A DNA stretch of 64,000 bases from NCBI RefSeq assembly GCF_013184745.1, contig NZ_JAATVU010000015.1, positions 1 through 64,000 on the forward strand. The letters are read 5' to 3'. The DNA is from Mangrovicoccus sp. HB161399 (GTDB taxonomy: Bacteria; Pseudomonadota; Alphaproteobacteria; Rhodobacterales; Rhodobacteraceae). Positions 8,254 through 16,762 of this stretch are shown piece after piece (within the stretch, counting starts at the first letter, position 1; each line of letters begins with the position of its first letter). The notes under the pieces were generated by a model. That model was not told the origin of the DNA. It saw only the letters and a program-made list of their open reading frames with translations, and made no database searches. A program made the translations under genes and the position numbers.

Positions 8254-8328
8254 TGGGGTGTAGCCAAGCGGTAAGGCAGCGGTTTTTGGTACCGTGTACC
8301 GTAGGTTCGAATCCTACCACCCCAGCCA
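8254..8328 (+). tRNA. tRNA-Gln (anticodon TTG)
   Basis: 75 nt including an encoded CCA (8326-8328). The acceptor TGGGGTG pairs with CACCCCA. The D arm is GCCAAGCGGTAAGGC. The anticodon arm is GCGGT-TTTTGGT-ACCGT, which gives anticodon TTG (reads CAA/CAG). The T arm is GTAGG-TTCGAAT-CCTAC. The sequence closely follows bacterial tRNA-Gln. It sits alone between kdsA and its own terminator. Confidence 0.97.
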
Positions 8329-8349
8329 CTCTTCTCCGGAAGAGAAAAG

Positions 8350-8388
8350 ACGGCCCCGCAGGTGTCTCCTGCGAGGCCGTTTTCTTTT
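8350..8388 (+). terminator. Rho-independent terminator after tRNA-Gln
   Basis: The stem ACGGCCCCGCAGG / CCTGCGAGGCCGT encloses a four-base loop and is followed by TTTCTTTT. An A-rich run (AGAGAAAAG) precedes the stem, so it could also stop the converging minus-strand gene that ends at 8414. Confidence 0.88.
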
Positions 8389-8413
8389 GGGCCGGACCCT
8401 TCCGCCCCCGCCG

Positions 8414-9535
8414 CTAGCTCAGCAAGTTGGCCGTCGCATTCTGCCGGGCGGCCAGTTCCGCAGTCGCGGCCGCGATCAGCGTCCCTTCCACGGTGGCCCT
8501 GGCCGCATCGGCCTTGGCTTCGCTCCACTCCGCCTTGCGCAGATGCTCGCGCAGCGCCGTGAACGTGACGGCGGCATGGACGGGGGTCGACTTGATCTGG
8601 ACGGATTTCGCCTTGGTCCAGGCATTTTCGACCTCGACCTTCTGCTCGACCGAGCCGATCTGGAAGGTCGGCGGCTTCTTCGAGAAGCGCGCCACAAGCC
8701 AGCGCAGGAGGATGGTGCACTCCTTCTCGGCCAGCGCGTTGGGCATGTGGAACGCGGTGCCCGCTTCGGCCGGGGCCTTGAGGTTCAGCGAGGACTGCTT
8801 GGCCAGCTGCGCGAATTTCCGCGCGTTGTAGTCGACCTTGGACGGAGCCGTCGCCTCGTAGTTCTTCATCGCGCCCAGATGCGACATCGGCAGCTTGCCG
8901 CCGCGGTTGGTCCCGCTCTCGCCGCCCTTGCCAACCTTCATCTTGTCCGCGCCATAGCTATAGGTCGCCGACTTGTCCGGCTGGCCCGAACCGAATTGCA
9001 GGAGCTTGCCGAAATCGAGCTCCTTGTCCTGGCTCTTGCCGTATTTCACGCCGCCCTCCAGCAGGTCGAGCAGCATCAGGTTGACCATGAAGCTGCGCGG
9101 ATTGCGTGCCACTTCGGACAGGAACATCGCGGCGACCAGAGTGGCCACCCAGGGATCCTTGCAGTCCCAGTCGGGGCTCTCGAGAATCCTGCGGAACATC
9201 TCCGCCAGCTCGGTCTTGGGATATTTTGCCGTCTTGTCGCCGAGCTCCCAATAGGCCGGCCCCTTCGAGCCGTGCTCGGTCTCCTTGAAGACGATCCCCT
9301 CGGCCTTCACGTAGAAGCCCTCTCGGATGATCGTGGTGCCCGCGAGCCGGAACGTGCCGCCCTCCGAGCTGCAGCCGATGAAGGTGTCGAGCTTCTTCAG
9401 CCAGTTTGCCGGGATATTCCCGCTTTTGGTCGCGCTGGTCGTTCCGAGCATGTTCAGCGCGGTCGCTCCCCCGAGGAAGACCTTTCCGTTTGCTCCGCCT
9501 TCGCCGAATTCGGCCAGCAAGCCCAAGATCGCCAT
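8414..9535 (-). CDS. Unrecognised 373-aa protein
   Basis: A complete frame with GGGAGGA five bases before the ATG. I do not recognise it. There is no signal peptide. The first 110 residues are Gly- and Lys-rich with alternating beta-like segments (GGTFRLAGTTIIREGFYVKAE). Residues 125-160 form a hydrophobic helical stretch (PWVATLVAAMFLSEVARNP, FMVNLMLLDLLEGG). The middle is Gly/Lys-rich and probably flexible (YGADKMKVGKGGESGTNRGG). The C-terminal part is helical and ends in an Ala-rich tail. The lysine content is high for this GC-rich neighbourhood. It lies alone beside tRNA-Gln, converging on its terminator, which is a common site for acquired genes. Confidence 0.7.
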   Translation of the reverse strand: MAILGLLAEFGEGGANGKVFLGGATALNMLGTTSATKSGNIPANWLKKLDTFIGCSSEGGTFRLAGTTIIREGFYVKAEGIVFKETEHGSKGPAYWELGDKTAKYPKTELAEMFRRILESPDWDCKDPWVATLVAAMFLSEVARNPRSFMVNLMLLDLLEGGVKYGKSQDKELDFGKLLQFGSGQPDKSATYSYGADKMKVGKGGESGTNRGGKLPMSHLGAMKNYEATAPSKVDYNARKFAQLAKQSSLNLKAPAEAGTAFHMPNALAEKECTILLRWLVARFSKKPPTFQIGSVEQKVEVENAWTKAKSVQIKSTPVHAAVTFTALREHLRKAEWSEAKADAARATVEGTLIAAATAELAARQNATANLLS

Positions 9536-9679
9536 GAGTTCCTCCCTGCACGGCAGCCGGTCTAGCGCCGGTCCGGGGCGTCGGGCCGCACGCTGTCGCG
9601 GGTCGGCCCGGCTGTGCCGTCCCCGGCTCCGACCGTGCGGAAATCAACCCAGGGAAGCAAGGCAAATGAGCGGAGCCCG

Positions 9680-10639
9680 CTAGGGATGTCCGCTCCGGTG
9701 GCCGCGGGAGGGCGGCCGGGGGCGCTGCCGGTCGATCCGGGAGAACAGCATCGGCGTGGCGTAGATCGGGAACTGCATCAGCGCGACGAAGAGGGTCAGC
9801 AGCGGGTCATGCGGCAGGGAGGCCAGGACCAGCACGGTGTTGCGGTTGCCGAAGACGAGGCCGAGCGCCCGTGCCGATGCCGGGGGCAGGACCGGACGGG
9901 CGAGGGTCCGCATCGCGAGATGGCCGCCGATATTGACGGCCAGCGCGAGGCAGAGCAGCCCCGCCGCACGGCCGGGATCGGCCGTCACGGCCTCGCGCAT
10001 CCCGGCCATCAGCGGGAACAGGAAGACGATCATCAGCAGCGCCGCCAGCCCGTTGAGCAGGTCCGCCTCCGCCGCGATGCGGGCCTGGCCCATGCGGCGC
10101 TGGATCGCCAGGCCGAGCGCGATGCCCAGCGACAGGATGCCCAGGACCCGCAGGGCGAGCGCCCCGGTGCCGATCTCAAAGGGCAGGCCCGACAGGGCCA
10201 GCGCGGCGGGCAGCAGAAGCGGGGCGAGCATCGTGCCAAGAAGCGTCAGCCGCAGCGCCAGCGCCAGGTCGTATCCCAGCATCAGGCACAGATTTGGCGC
10301 GGCGCTGAGCGGGGGCGCGGCGCAGAACACGGCGATCAGCGCGAGGATCTGCGGATCGAGCCCGGCGAGCCGCCCCGCCCAGACGGCCGCGGCGGCCAGC
10401 ACGGCCTGGGTCAGCACCAGCCATCCGGCGAGGCGCAGCGCGGCGCCGGGCGCCAGCAGGCGGCGCAGCGTCGCCGGGTCGAGCGGCTGGCGGGCCACGC
10501 CCAGGGCGGTGGCGAGCGCCACCAGGAACGGCAGGGCAGGGCGCAGCAGCTCCGCGTCGACCGGCAGGAAGGGCACCGAGAGGAAGCCGAGAAGCAGCAG
10601 GACCGAGGCATGCCGGCCCGCCGCCGCGATCATGGTCAT
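9680..10639 (-). CDS. BASS-like (bile acid:sodium symporter fold) membrane protein
   Basis: 319 residues with about nine or ten hydrophobic helices, two five-helix halves as in BASS/arsenite-type carriers, and motifs GNRNTVLVLASLP and CAAPPLSAAPNLCLMLG in the crossover positions where this fold binds its ligand. The start ATG overlaps the stop of the TRAP permease gene (ATGA at 10636-10639), so it is translated with the TRAP transporter. Substrate unknown. Co-expression suggests transport of a related organic anion. The family call rests on topology and local motifs and is moderate. Confidence 0.65.
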   Translation of the reverse strand: MTMIAAAGRHASVLLLLGFLSVPFLPVDAELLRPALPFLVALATALGVARQPLDPATLRRLLAPGAALRLAGWLVLTQAVLAAAAVWAGRLAGLDPQILALIAVFCAAPPLSAAPNLCLMLGYDLALALRLTLLGTMLAPLLLPAALALSGLPFEIGTGALALRVLGILSLGIALGLAIQRRMGQARIAAEADLLNGLAALLMIVFLFPLMAGMREAVTADPGRAAGLLCLALAVNIGGHLAMRTLARPVLPPASARALGLVFGNRNTVLVLASLPHDPLLTLFVALMQFPIYATPMLFSRIDRQRPRPPSRGHRSGHP

Positions 10640-12543
10640 CGCGCGGCCTGGACGGTGTCGGGCAGCCAGGTGGCGAGCCCGGGAACGGCGACCAGGATGG
10701 CCACCATCAGCACCATGATCAGGAACATCGGCGCTGCGGTCCTGGCGATGTAGGTGATGTCATGGCGCGTCATGCCCTGCAGCACGAACAGGTTGAAGCC
10801 GACCGGCGGGGTGATCTGCGCCATTTCCACCACCACGACGATGAAGATGCCGAACCACATCAGGTCGATGCCCGCGGCGCGGATCATCGGCTCGATGATC
10901 GCCATGGTCAGGACGACGGCCGAGATGCCGTCGAGGAACATGCCGATGACGATGTAGAACACGGTCAGCGCCGCGATCAGCGCCACCGGGGAAAGGTCCA
11001 TCGCGGCGATCACCGCGGCCAGGCTGCGCGGCAGGCCGGTGAAGCCCATGGCGAGCGTCAGGAAGGAGGCGCCCATCAGGATCAGCGCGATCATCGCCGA
11101 GGTGCGCGTCGCGCCGAGCAGGCTCTCGCGGAACGCCTCCCAGGTGAGCGAGCCCTGCAGCCCGGCGAGGATCAGCGCGCCGATCACGCCGAAGGCGGCG
11201 GCCTCGGTGGCGGTGGCGATGCCCGCATACATCGAGCCGATGACGACGAGGATCAGCGCCACGACCGGGATCAGCAGGGTGGAGGCGCGCAGCTTGTCCT
11301 TCAGCGGCAGGCGCGGCTCGGGATCGGGGGCCTGGTCCTTCCGGATCACCGACCAGAGGGCGATATAGGCCATGAACATCGCCGCCAGCACCAGCCCCGG
11401 CAGGACGCCCGCCATGAAGAGCCCGGTGATCGATTCCTTCACCGTCACGCCGTAGACGATCAGCGTCAGCGAGGGCGGGATCATCAGGCCCAGCGTCGCG
11501 GCGCCCGCGAGCGTGCCGACGATCATGAATTCCGGATAGCCGCGCTTGCGCAGTTCCGGGATGGACATCTTGCCGACCGTGGTCAGCGTCGCTGCGGACG
11601 AGCCAGAGACCGCGGCGAAGACGGTGCAGCCCACCACGTTGGAATGCAGCAGCCCGCCGGGGAAGCGCGCCAGCCACGGTGCCAGCCCCTTGAACATGTC
11701 CTCGGACAGCCGCGTGCGGAACAGGATCTCGCCCATCCAGATGAACAGCGGCAGCGAGGTCAGCGTCCAGCCGGAGGACGACGTCCAGACGGTGATCGAC
11801 ATCGAGCTGCCCGGATTGCGCGGGGTGAAGCCGATCATGCCCATGTAGGCCACGCCCATCAGGGCGAGCCCGACCCAGAGGCCGCTCCCGAGGAGGAAGA
11901 ACATCACGAAGAGGAAGACGCCGATCTTGAGCCCGGTGGCGTCGCGGTCGAAGCCGGTCATCAGGTGGATCGCGGCGTAGAGCACCAGAAGGCAGCCGAG
12001 TGCCAGCGCGATCCGCGCCTTCGCCGGGGACAGCGCGTCCTGCAGCACGGGCGTCCTCGGCGCGTCGACGCCGTAGCTTTCGGTCAGAAGCAGGGACACC
12101 AGCGCGTCGATCACCGCGACGGCCAGCAGGACCGCGCCCGAGGCCATGGCCAGCTGCGGGATCCACAGGGGCGTGCCGTCCTGGCCCTGGGAAATGTCGT
12201 TGATCTTGTGGCTGAGCATCGGCGTCTTCACCGCATGCCAGGCGAAGAAGACGGCGATCGCCGCCGCCACGGTATAGCACCAGATCTCGACGCCGCGGCG
12301 CCAGCGCCCGGCCCGCTCCACCAGCATGCCGACGCGGATATGCTCGTTGCGGCGGAAGGTGTCGGCCAGTGCCAGGAAGGAGGCCGCGGCCATCGCGTAG
12401 CCCGCGTAATTCGCGCCGCCGGGCAGCAGGATGCCCAGCCAGCGCGTCACCATCTGGGCGACGACGAGACCGAGGATCGCCAGCAGCGCAAGCGCGGCCG
12501 CGTATCCGGAAAGGGCGTAGATCCTGTCGAGAACGCGGCGCAT
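10636..12543 (-). CDS. dctQM: TRAP transporter fused permease, DctQM
   Basis: 635 residues. The N-terminal 160 residues are a four-helix DctQ small subunit (LALLAILGLVVAQMVTRWLG, FRRNEHIRVGML). The remainder is the DctM large subunit with about 12 helices, including LPLFIWMGEILFRTRLSEDM, FAAVSGSSAATLTTVGKMSIPEL, GLMIPPSLTLIVYGV and TPPVGFNLFVLQGM. Together they drive Na+-dependent uptake of a substrate delivered by the DctP protein encoded upstream. The ATG at 12543 is the natural DctQ start. The longer upstream frame has no protein-like sequence. The 122-base gap to dctP contains an imperfect GC hairpin (12614-12646) that may lower permease relative to binding-protein expression. Confidence 0.93.
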   Translation of the reverse strand: MRRVLDRIYALSGYAAALALLAILGLVVAQMVTRWLGILLPGGANYAGYAMAAASFLALADTFRRNEHIRVGMLVERAGRWRRGVEIWCYTVAAAIAVFFAWHAVKTPMLSHKINDISQGQDGTPLWIPQLAMASGAVLLAVAVIDALVSLLLTESYGVDAPRTPVLQDALSPAKARIALALGCLLVLYAAIHLMTGFDRDATGLKIGVFLFVMFFLLGSGLWVGLALMGVAYMGMIGFTPRNPGSSMSITVWTSSSGWTLTSLPLFIWMGEILFRTRLSEDMFKGLAPWLARFPGGLLHSNVVGCTVFAAVSGSSAATLTTVGKMSIPELRKRGYPEFMIVGTLAGAATLGLMIPPSLTLIVYGVTVKESITGLFMAGVLPGLVLAAMFMAYIALWSVIRKDQAPDPEPRLPLKDKLRASTLLIPVVALILVVIGSMYAGIATATEAAAFGVIGALILAGLQGSLTWEAFRESLLGATRTSAMIALILMGASFLTLAMGFTGLPRSLAAVIAAMDLSPVALIAALTVFYIVIGMFLDGISAVVLTMAIIEPMIRAAGIDLMWFGIFIVVVVEMAQITPPVGFNLFVLQGMTRHDITYIARTAAPMFLIMVLMVAILVAVPGLATWLPDTVQAAR

Positions 12544-12665
12544 GTCCCCACTTTCGCTTGCGATGCCCGGAAGGGCGTTCCTGTCTGTCCGGAGCCGGAA
12601 CCCGGATACGGCGCAGGGCGCCCCGGACCTGCCGGAGCGCCCCCTGTCCAGCCGCCGGGCCGGGA

Positions 12666-13634
12666 TTACTGGGCCTTGTAGGCGTCGATGATCGCCTTGC
12701 CGTCCTCGCCCGCGCTTTCCATCCATTCGGCGGTCATGGTCTCGCCGATCTCGCCCAGCTTGGCCATGATCGGCTCGGCAGGCGGGTTCACGTCCATGCC
12801 GTTCTCGGCCAGGGTCGCGACGAAGCCGCCGGCCAGCTCGGCCGCCTTCTCTGCGCCGCGGGCCTGGGCCTTGGCCGCCTCGTCTGTGACGCAGGTCCGG
12901 GCCGCCTCGGAGAGGCCTTCCAGAGCCTCGGCATTGGCGAAGACGGTGTTGCGCGGCAGCCAGGCCTTCACGTCGTAGAAGTTGGTCATGTCTTCCCAGA
13001 CGCTCTCATCCACGCCGGTGGAGCCCGAGGAGATCATCGACGACACGAGCCCGGTCGCCAGCGCCTGCTTCAGGTCTGCCGCCTCGATCTGGGTCGGGAC
13101 CATGCCGGCCAGTTCGGCGACGCGCGCGGTGATGGAGTTGTAGGCGCGGAACTTCACGCCCTCCATGTCGGCGGGGGTCGCGACGGGCTTGGAGAAATAC
13201 AGCCCCTGCGGCGGCCACGGCACCGAATAGAGCAGCGTCATGTTCTGCTTGGCCAGCACCTTGGCGAGGGTGGGCTCGGCCGCGGCGCGCAGCTTCTCGG
13301 AGGCTTCGAAGGAAGTCGCCAGGAAGGGGACGGAGTCATAGGCGAAGACGGGGTTCTCGTTGGCATGGGCCGACAGCAGCCGTTCGCCGATCTGCGCTTC
13401 GCCGAGCTGCACGGCGCGCTTGATCTCGTCGCCCTTGAACAGCGAGCCGCCCGCGTGGATCACGATCTCCAGCTCGCCGCCGGTGCATTCCTTGACGGCA
13501 TCGGCAAAGATCTGGGCGTTCTCGGTGTGGTAGTTCGAGGCCGGGTAGGCCATCGGCATGTCCCAGGTCTCCGCCGAGGCGGCGCCCGCGAGGGCGGTCG
13601 AAAGCGCGAGGAACGCTGCTGCGGTGGGTTTCAT
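12666..13634 (-). CDS. dctP: TRAP transporter solute-binding protein, DctP family
   Basis: 322 residues. The signal peptide (MKPTAAAFLALSTALAGAASA) is followed by the periplasmic binding protein core. Family features are GELEIVIHAGGSLFKGDEIK, AVQLGEAQIGERL, the FYSVP-like LYSVPWPPQGLYFSKPVATP and GVKFRAYNS, where the conserved Arg that salt-bridges the ligand carboxylate sits. The start ATG at 13634 has GAGAGGGA upstream. It is first in the operon with dctQM and the BASS-like gene. It probably binds an organic acid. The ligand class cannot be assigned. Confidence 0.93.
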   Translation of the reverse strand: MKPTAAAFLALSTALAGAASAETWDMPMAYPASNYHTENAQIFADAVKECTGGELEIVIHAGGSLFKGDEIKRAVQLGEAQIGERLLSAHANENPVFAYDSVPFLATSFEASEKLRAAAEPTLAKVLAKQNMTLLYSVPWPPQGLYFSKPVATPADMEGVKFRAYNSITARVAELAGMVPTQIEAADLKQALATGLVSSMISSGSTGVDESVWEDMTNFYDVKAWLPRNTVFANAEALEGLSEAARTCVTDEAAKAQARGAEKAAELAGGFVATLAENGMDVNPPAEPIMAKLGEIGETMTAEWMESAGEDGKAIIDAYKAQ

Positions 13635-13889
13635 GGTTTCCCTCTCTGTCGCATCTGCCTTGCCATTCTCTCCGCCCGCCCGTCCCCGAAGGCATGGCGG
13701 CGGCGTGGCATCGAAACGTTGGCAGATGTGGCAGGCTTTGGAAATGCAGCAAAGCTGGGTTCGCCATGAGAAAAACTCATCTCGGCCCGGCAAGGGGATG
13801 TTCCGGGGGAGCGGGGCGGGATCGGGCGGAAGTGTCCGCAGGGCGTGTCCGGGCCAGCGGGGCCGCTGCCGCCGGTTGCGGCGCGGGGC

Positions 13890-13920
13890 GGCTTTCCCCG
13901 GGGCGGACCCGGGGGAAGCC
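13890..13920 (-). terminator. GC-rich hairpin after the GlsB/YeaQ-like gene
   Basis: GGCTTTCCCCGGGG (13890-13903) and ACCCGGGGGAAGCC (13907-13920) pair over most of their length, directly downstream of the minus-strand gene ending at 13930. There is no clear U-run. The rest of the gap back to dctP (13635-13889) shows no gene and presumably carries the dctP promoter. Confidence 0.5.
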
Positions 13921-13929
13921 GGAGCGCGG

Positions 13930-14181
13930 TCAGGCGCGGCGCAGGAAGCGCGCGCCGGCGATCAGGATGCAGGCGCCGATCACGCCGACGATCAGGTTGG
14001 CGATGATGCCGTAGGCCTGCCAGCCGACGACCATGCCCAGCACGAAGTTCAGGATCACGGCGCCGAGGATGCCGAGGATGATGTTGGTCAGCAGCCCATG
14101 GGATGCGTCCATGATCTGCTCGGCGATCCAGCCTGCGATGGCGCCGATGATGATAGCGAGAAGCCAGCCGAGTCCGGCCAT
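13930..14181 (-). CDS. GlsB/YeaQ/YmgE family stress-response membrane protein
   Basis: 83 residues with three membrane helices (LGWLLAIIIGAIAGWIAEQI, LTNIILGILGAVILNFVLGM, IIANLIVGVIGACILIAGA) and the Gly-rich GILGAVI/GVIGA motifs of this family, once called transglycosylase-associated proteins. It ends FLRRA, a short positive cytoplasmic tail. Members are commonly induced by general or acid stress. Their biochemical role is not established. It is monocistronic. Confidence 0.9.
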   Translation of the reverse strand: MAGLGWLLAIIIGAIAGWIAEQIMDASHGLLTNIILGILGAVILNFVLGMVVGWQAYGIIANLIVGVIGACILIAGARFLRRA

Positions 14182-14288
14182 GGGGAAGTCCTCCGAATGT
14201 TTGGGACCTGCGAGGCAGGTTGCGCTTGGTTAACGCAAACCCTGCCTCCGCGTTCCCTGCCCCGGAGGGGCTTCGGCGGAAATCCCGC

Positions 14289-14600
14289 TCAGCTGCAGAT
14301 GATGCGGCCCACTGTTTCGCCGTCGGTGCTGGTCACGGTCAGGCGGTGCGGATTGTAGTCCTTGGTCACGGACTGGTCGGGGCCGAGATAGCGCTTGGGC
14401 CCGGAATAGGGCAGGTCGAGCGCCAAGGCGAGCGGGCCGCCGACGAGGTACTGGTAGGATTCCGCGCCGCAATCCGCGGAGCCGATCGCCGCGGCCGAGG
14501 CCGAGCCGGACGAGCTGCCGGTGGAATAGGCGGAGCCTGCCGGGTCGCACGCGGCGAGGGCAAGGCAGGCAAGGACGGCGGGAACGAGGCTCTGGCGCAT
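14289..14600 (-). CDS. Peptidase inhibitor I78 family lipoprotein
   Basis: 103 residues. The N-terminus has a lipoprotein signal with lipobox LAAC (MRQSLVPAVLACLALAACDP), followed by a Ser/Gly/Ala linker and a small I78-type domain. The domain shows CGAESYQYLVGGPLALAL, a central ..SVTKDYNPHRLTVTST and a terminal GETVGRIIC. The two cysteines (CGAES and RIIC) bracket the domain as in characterised I78 members. It is probably an outer-membrane-anchored serine protease inhibitor. A longer in-frame ATG at 14654 adds 18 residues that would spoil the signal peptide, so 14600 is preferred. Confidence 0.8.
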   Translation of the reverse strand: MRQSLVPAVLACLALAACDPAGSAYSTGSSSGSASAAAIGSADCGAESYQYLVGGPLALALDLPYSGPKRYLGPDQSVTKDYNPHRLTVTSTDGETVGRIICS

Positions 14601-14773
14601 TGGCGTACTCCGGATCGACGGGCCGAAAATGCGGCAGGCCGGGCGGAATCGCAAGGACGCCGCGGCAGGCGCCCGCGGGGCTGTGGCTTTTGCGACAGGG
14701 CAGGGCGGCGGGCCGGGTGTTCAGCGCCGGGCGGACGGGGTAGAGAGGGGCGTGCCCCAACTGGAAGAGCCCG

Positions 14774-15499
14774 ATGCCCGACGACCGTTCCAAGCTGCTA
14801 GCCGTCCTGATCGATGCCGACAACGTGCCCGCGAGCTATGCCGAAGCCATCTTCGAGGAGATCGCCTCGCTCGGCGAGGCCTCGGTGCGCCGCATCTACG
14901 GCGATTTTGCGCGCGAGGGGCTGAAGACCTGGGCGAAGAAGCTGGCCAAGCTCGCCATCGTGCCGATCCATTCGCCGTCGAACACCAAGGGCAAGAACTC
15001 CTCGGACATCAGCCTCGTGATCGACGCGATGGACATCCTGCACCAGGGCCGGTTCGACGGCTTCGTGCTGGTTTCGTCGGACAGCGACTTCACCCGGCTG
15101 GCCAGCCGGGTGCGCGAGCAGGGGCTGGATGTCTACGGCATGGGCGAGCAGAAGACGCCCGAGGCCTTCCGTATGGCCTGCAAGCGCTTCATCTACGTGG
15201 AGAACCTGGGCGATGACGGGGCGGAGGAGCAGCTGCCTGCCGCGCCGGGCGAGCCCGCCAAGCGCAAGCTGGCGCCGGTCGATGCCCGCAGCCTGGTGCT
15301 GCGCGCGATGGAGGCGATCGACCAGGACGACGAATGGTATTCGCTGGGCCAGATCGGCCAGCACATCACCGCGGCCAATCCGGATTTCGATCCGCGCACC
15401 TACGGCAAGAAGAAGCTGACCGAGCTGATCGCCGAGCTGCCGATTCTTGAGCTGCGCCGCGGCGCAGGCAACCAGTGGGAAGCGCGGCGGCTCGACTGA
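14774..15499 (+). CDS. NYN (PIN-like) domain protein with C-terminal OST-HTH/LOTUS domain
   Basis: 241 residues. Residues 8-145 are a LabA/NYN domain of the PIN-like nuclease fold. The acidic residues expected at the metal site are in VLIDADNVP, SSDISLVIDAMD and LVSSDSDFTRLASRV. After a Pro/Ala-rich linker, residues 170-241 form a LOTUS/OST-HTH module (RSLVLRAMEAID, WYSLGQIGQHI, YGKKKLTELIAEL, WEARRLD). This pairing is thought to act on RNA. The target is unknown. It is monocistronic, in front of a hairpin shared with the converging PEBP gene. Confidence 0.9.
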   Translation: MPDDRSKLLAVLIDADNVPASYAEAIFEEIASLGEASVRRIYGDFAREGLKTWAKKLAKLAIVPIHSPSNTKGKNSSDISLVIDAMDILHQGRFDGFVLVSSDSDFTRLASRVREQGLDVYGMGEQKTPEAFRMACKRFIYVENLGDDGAEEQLPAAPGEPAKRKLAPVDARSLVLRAMEAIDQDDEWYSLGQIGQHITAANPDFDPRTYGKKKLTELIAELPILELRRGAGNQWEARRLD

Positions 15500-15518
15500 G
15501 GCGCATGGGAGAGGGCCG

Positions 15519-15541
15519 CGGGAGAGGGAGACCCTCTCCCG
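15519..15541. terminator. Hairpin between converging NYN and PEBP genes
   Basis: CGGGAGAGGG-AGA-CCCTCTCCCG is a perfect 10-bp stem with a three-base loop, centred between gene ends at 15499 and 15546. It lacks a T-run on either side. It is probably a bidirectional transcription end. Confidence 0.65.
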
Positions 15542-15545
15542 CCCC

Positions 15546-16091
15546 TCAGTGCCCGTACATGCCGGTGAGCGTGGCGGTGCCGAGGGCGGCCGCATTGACG
15601 AGAAAGCCGGCCACCGCGGTGGAGGCGCCCTCCGCGATGCCCGAGGTGGCCCCTTCGAGCGCGTAGAGCGTGAAATTGTAGCGGTGCGGGCTGTCGCCCT
15701 CGGGCGGGCAGGGACCGCCCCAGGCGGCGGCGCCGTAGTCGTTCGGGATCATCCGCGCGCCTTCGGGCAGGCCCGTGCCGTCGGCCGCGCCCGCCCCGGA
15801 GGCGAGGCCCGTCGCCGAGGCGGGGATGTCCAGCACGATCCAATGCCAGAATCCCGCGCCGCCGGTCGGTGCATCGGGGTCATGGACCATCAGCGCGAAG
15901 CTCTTGGTGCCTTCGGGCGGGTCCGACCAGGAGAGCGCGGGCGAGACATTGCCGCCGGTGCAGCCGAAGACATCGGCCACCTGCTCCATGGCGAGCTCGC
16001 CGCCCGGTTCGAAATCGGAGCTGGAGAGATCGAAGGCGGCAGCGGGCGCGGCGGCGGCCAGCGCCAGGGCGAAAGGGACGGAACGCAACAT
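15546..16091 (-). CDS. YbhB/YbcL family Raf-kinase-inhibitor-like (PEBP) protein, secreted
   Basis: 181 residues. Signal peptide MLRSVPFALALAAAAPAAA. The PEBP fold is shown by FGCTGGNVSPALSWSDPPEGTK-type spacing, VHDPDAPTG, FWHWIVLDIPA, YGGP-like WGGPCPPEGDSPHRYNF and TLYAL. The anion-binding DPDAP and HRY motifs are intact. Bacterial members have no settled function. An exported form suggests binding of small ligands or inhibition of proteases in the periplasm. The ATG at 16091 is taken because it begins the signal peptide. Confidence 0.9.
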   Translation of the reverse strand: MLRSVPFALALAAAAPAAAFDLSSSDFEPGGELAMEQVADVFGCTGGNVSPALSWSDPPEGTKSFALMVHDPDAPTGGAGFWHWIVLDIPASATGLASGAGAADGTGLPEGARMIPNDYGAAAWGGPCPPEGDSPHRYNFTLYALEGATSGIAEGASTAVAGFLVNAAALGTATLTGMYGH

Positions 16092-16283
16092 CCTGGGTCT
16101 CCGAAATGAATTTCTGTCCTGCGATCCTGCGCCCGGCCGATGCCCGCGGCCAGACCGCCCTTCGTCGCGGCCGGGTCGGCCCGGCCGGCGGCGCGCCGCG
16201 CCATGCCGCAGCGGCAGGACCACTGGCCGCCGCCGCTGCCGCCGCTATCTATCGCGCAAGCACAACGGTTTCGGGACCCTTCG

Positions 16284-16757
16284 ATGGACTGGACTCTTTT
16301 CGCCGCCTACCTTGCCGCCGCCGCGGTCGCTGCCGCGACCGGGGTGATGTTCAAGCCGGGCAACTGGTACGCCCATCTGGAAAAGCCGGGCTGGACGCCG
16401 CCGAACTGGATGTTCCCGGCGGTCTGGACGCTGCTCTACGTGCTGATGTCGGCGGCCGCCGCGCTGGCCGCCGTGCAGCAGGGCAGCGCGCTGGGCATGG
16501 CGCTGTGGTGCCTGCAGCTGGTGCTGAACGCGGTCTGGTCGCCGGTCTTCTTCGGGCTGCACCACATGCGCGCCGGGCTGGTGGTCATCTGCCTCCTGTG
16601 GCTCGCGGTCGCGGCCACGGCGGCCGCCTTCTGGCAGCTCCTGCCGCTGGCGGGGGCGCTCATGCTGCCCTATCTCGCCTGGGTCACGGTGGCCGCCGCG
16701 CTGAACCGCGCGGTGATCGCGCGGAACCCGCAGGCGGGGGCCTGGAAGCTCGGCTGA
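16284..16757 (+). CDS. tspO: TspO/MBR family tryptophan-rich sensory protein
   Basis: 157 residues, the standard length, with five membrane helices. Conserved Trp/Pro-rich elements are visible: KPGNWYAHLEKPGWTPPNW, FPAVWTLLYVLM, LVLNAVWSPVFFGLHH and LPYLAWVTVAAALN. TspO binds porphyrins and in Rhodobacter tunes tetrapyrrole-dependent gene expression. Its role here is inferred from family only, as no photosynthesis genes are in the window. The start at 16284 gives MDWTLFAAYLAAA. It converges on the LOG-family gene with a five-base gap. Confidence 0.93.
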   Translation: MDWTLFAAYLAAAAVAAATGVMFKPGNWYAHLEKPGWTPPNWMFPAVWTLLYVLMSAAAALAAVQQGSALGMALWCLQLVLNAVWSPVFFGLHHMRAGLVVICLLWLAVAATAAAFWQLLPLAGALMLPYLAWVTVAAALNRAVIARNPQAGAWKLG

Positions 16758-16762
16758 GGCCG

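Noticed and set aside
12614-12646. Attenuator between dctP and dctQM
   Set aside because: An imperfect bulged GC stem is present, but without T-run or conservation data it is mentioned only in the dctQM entry.
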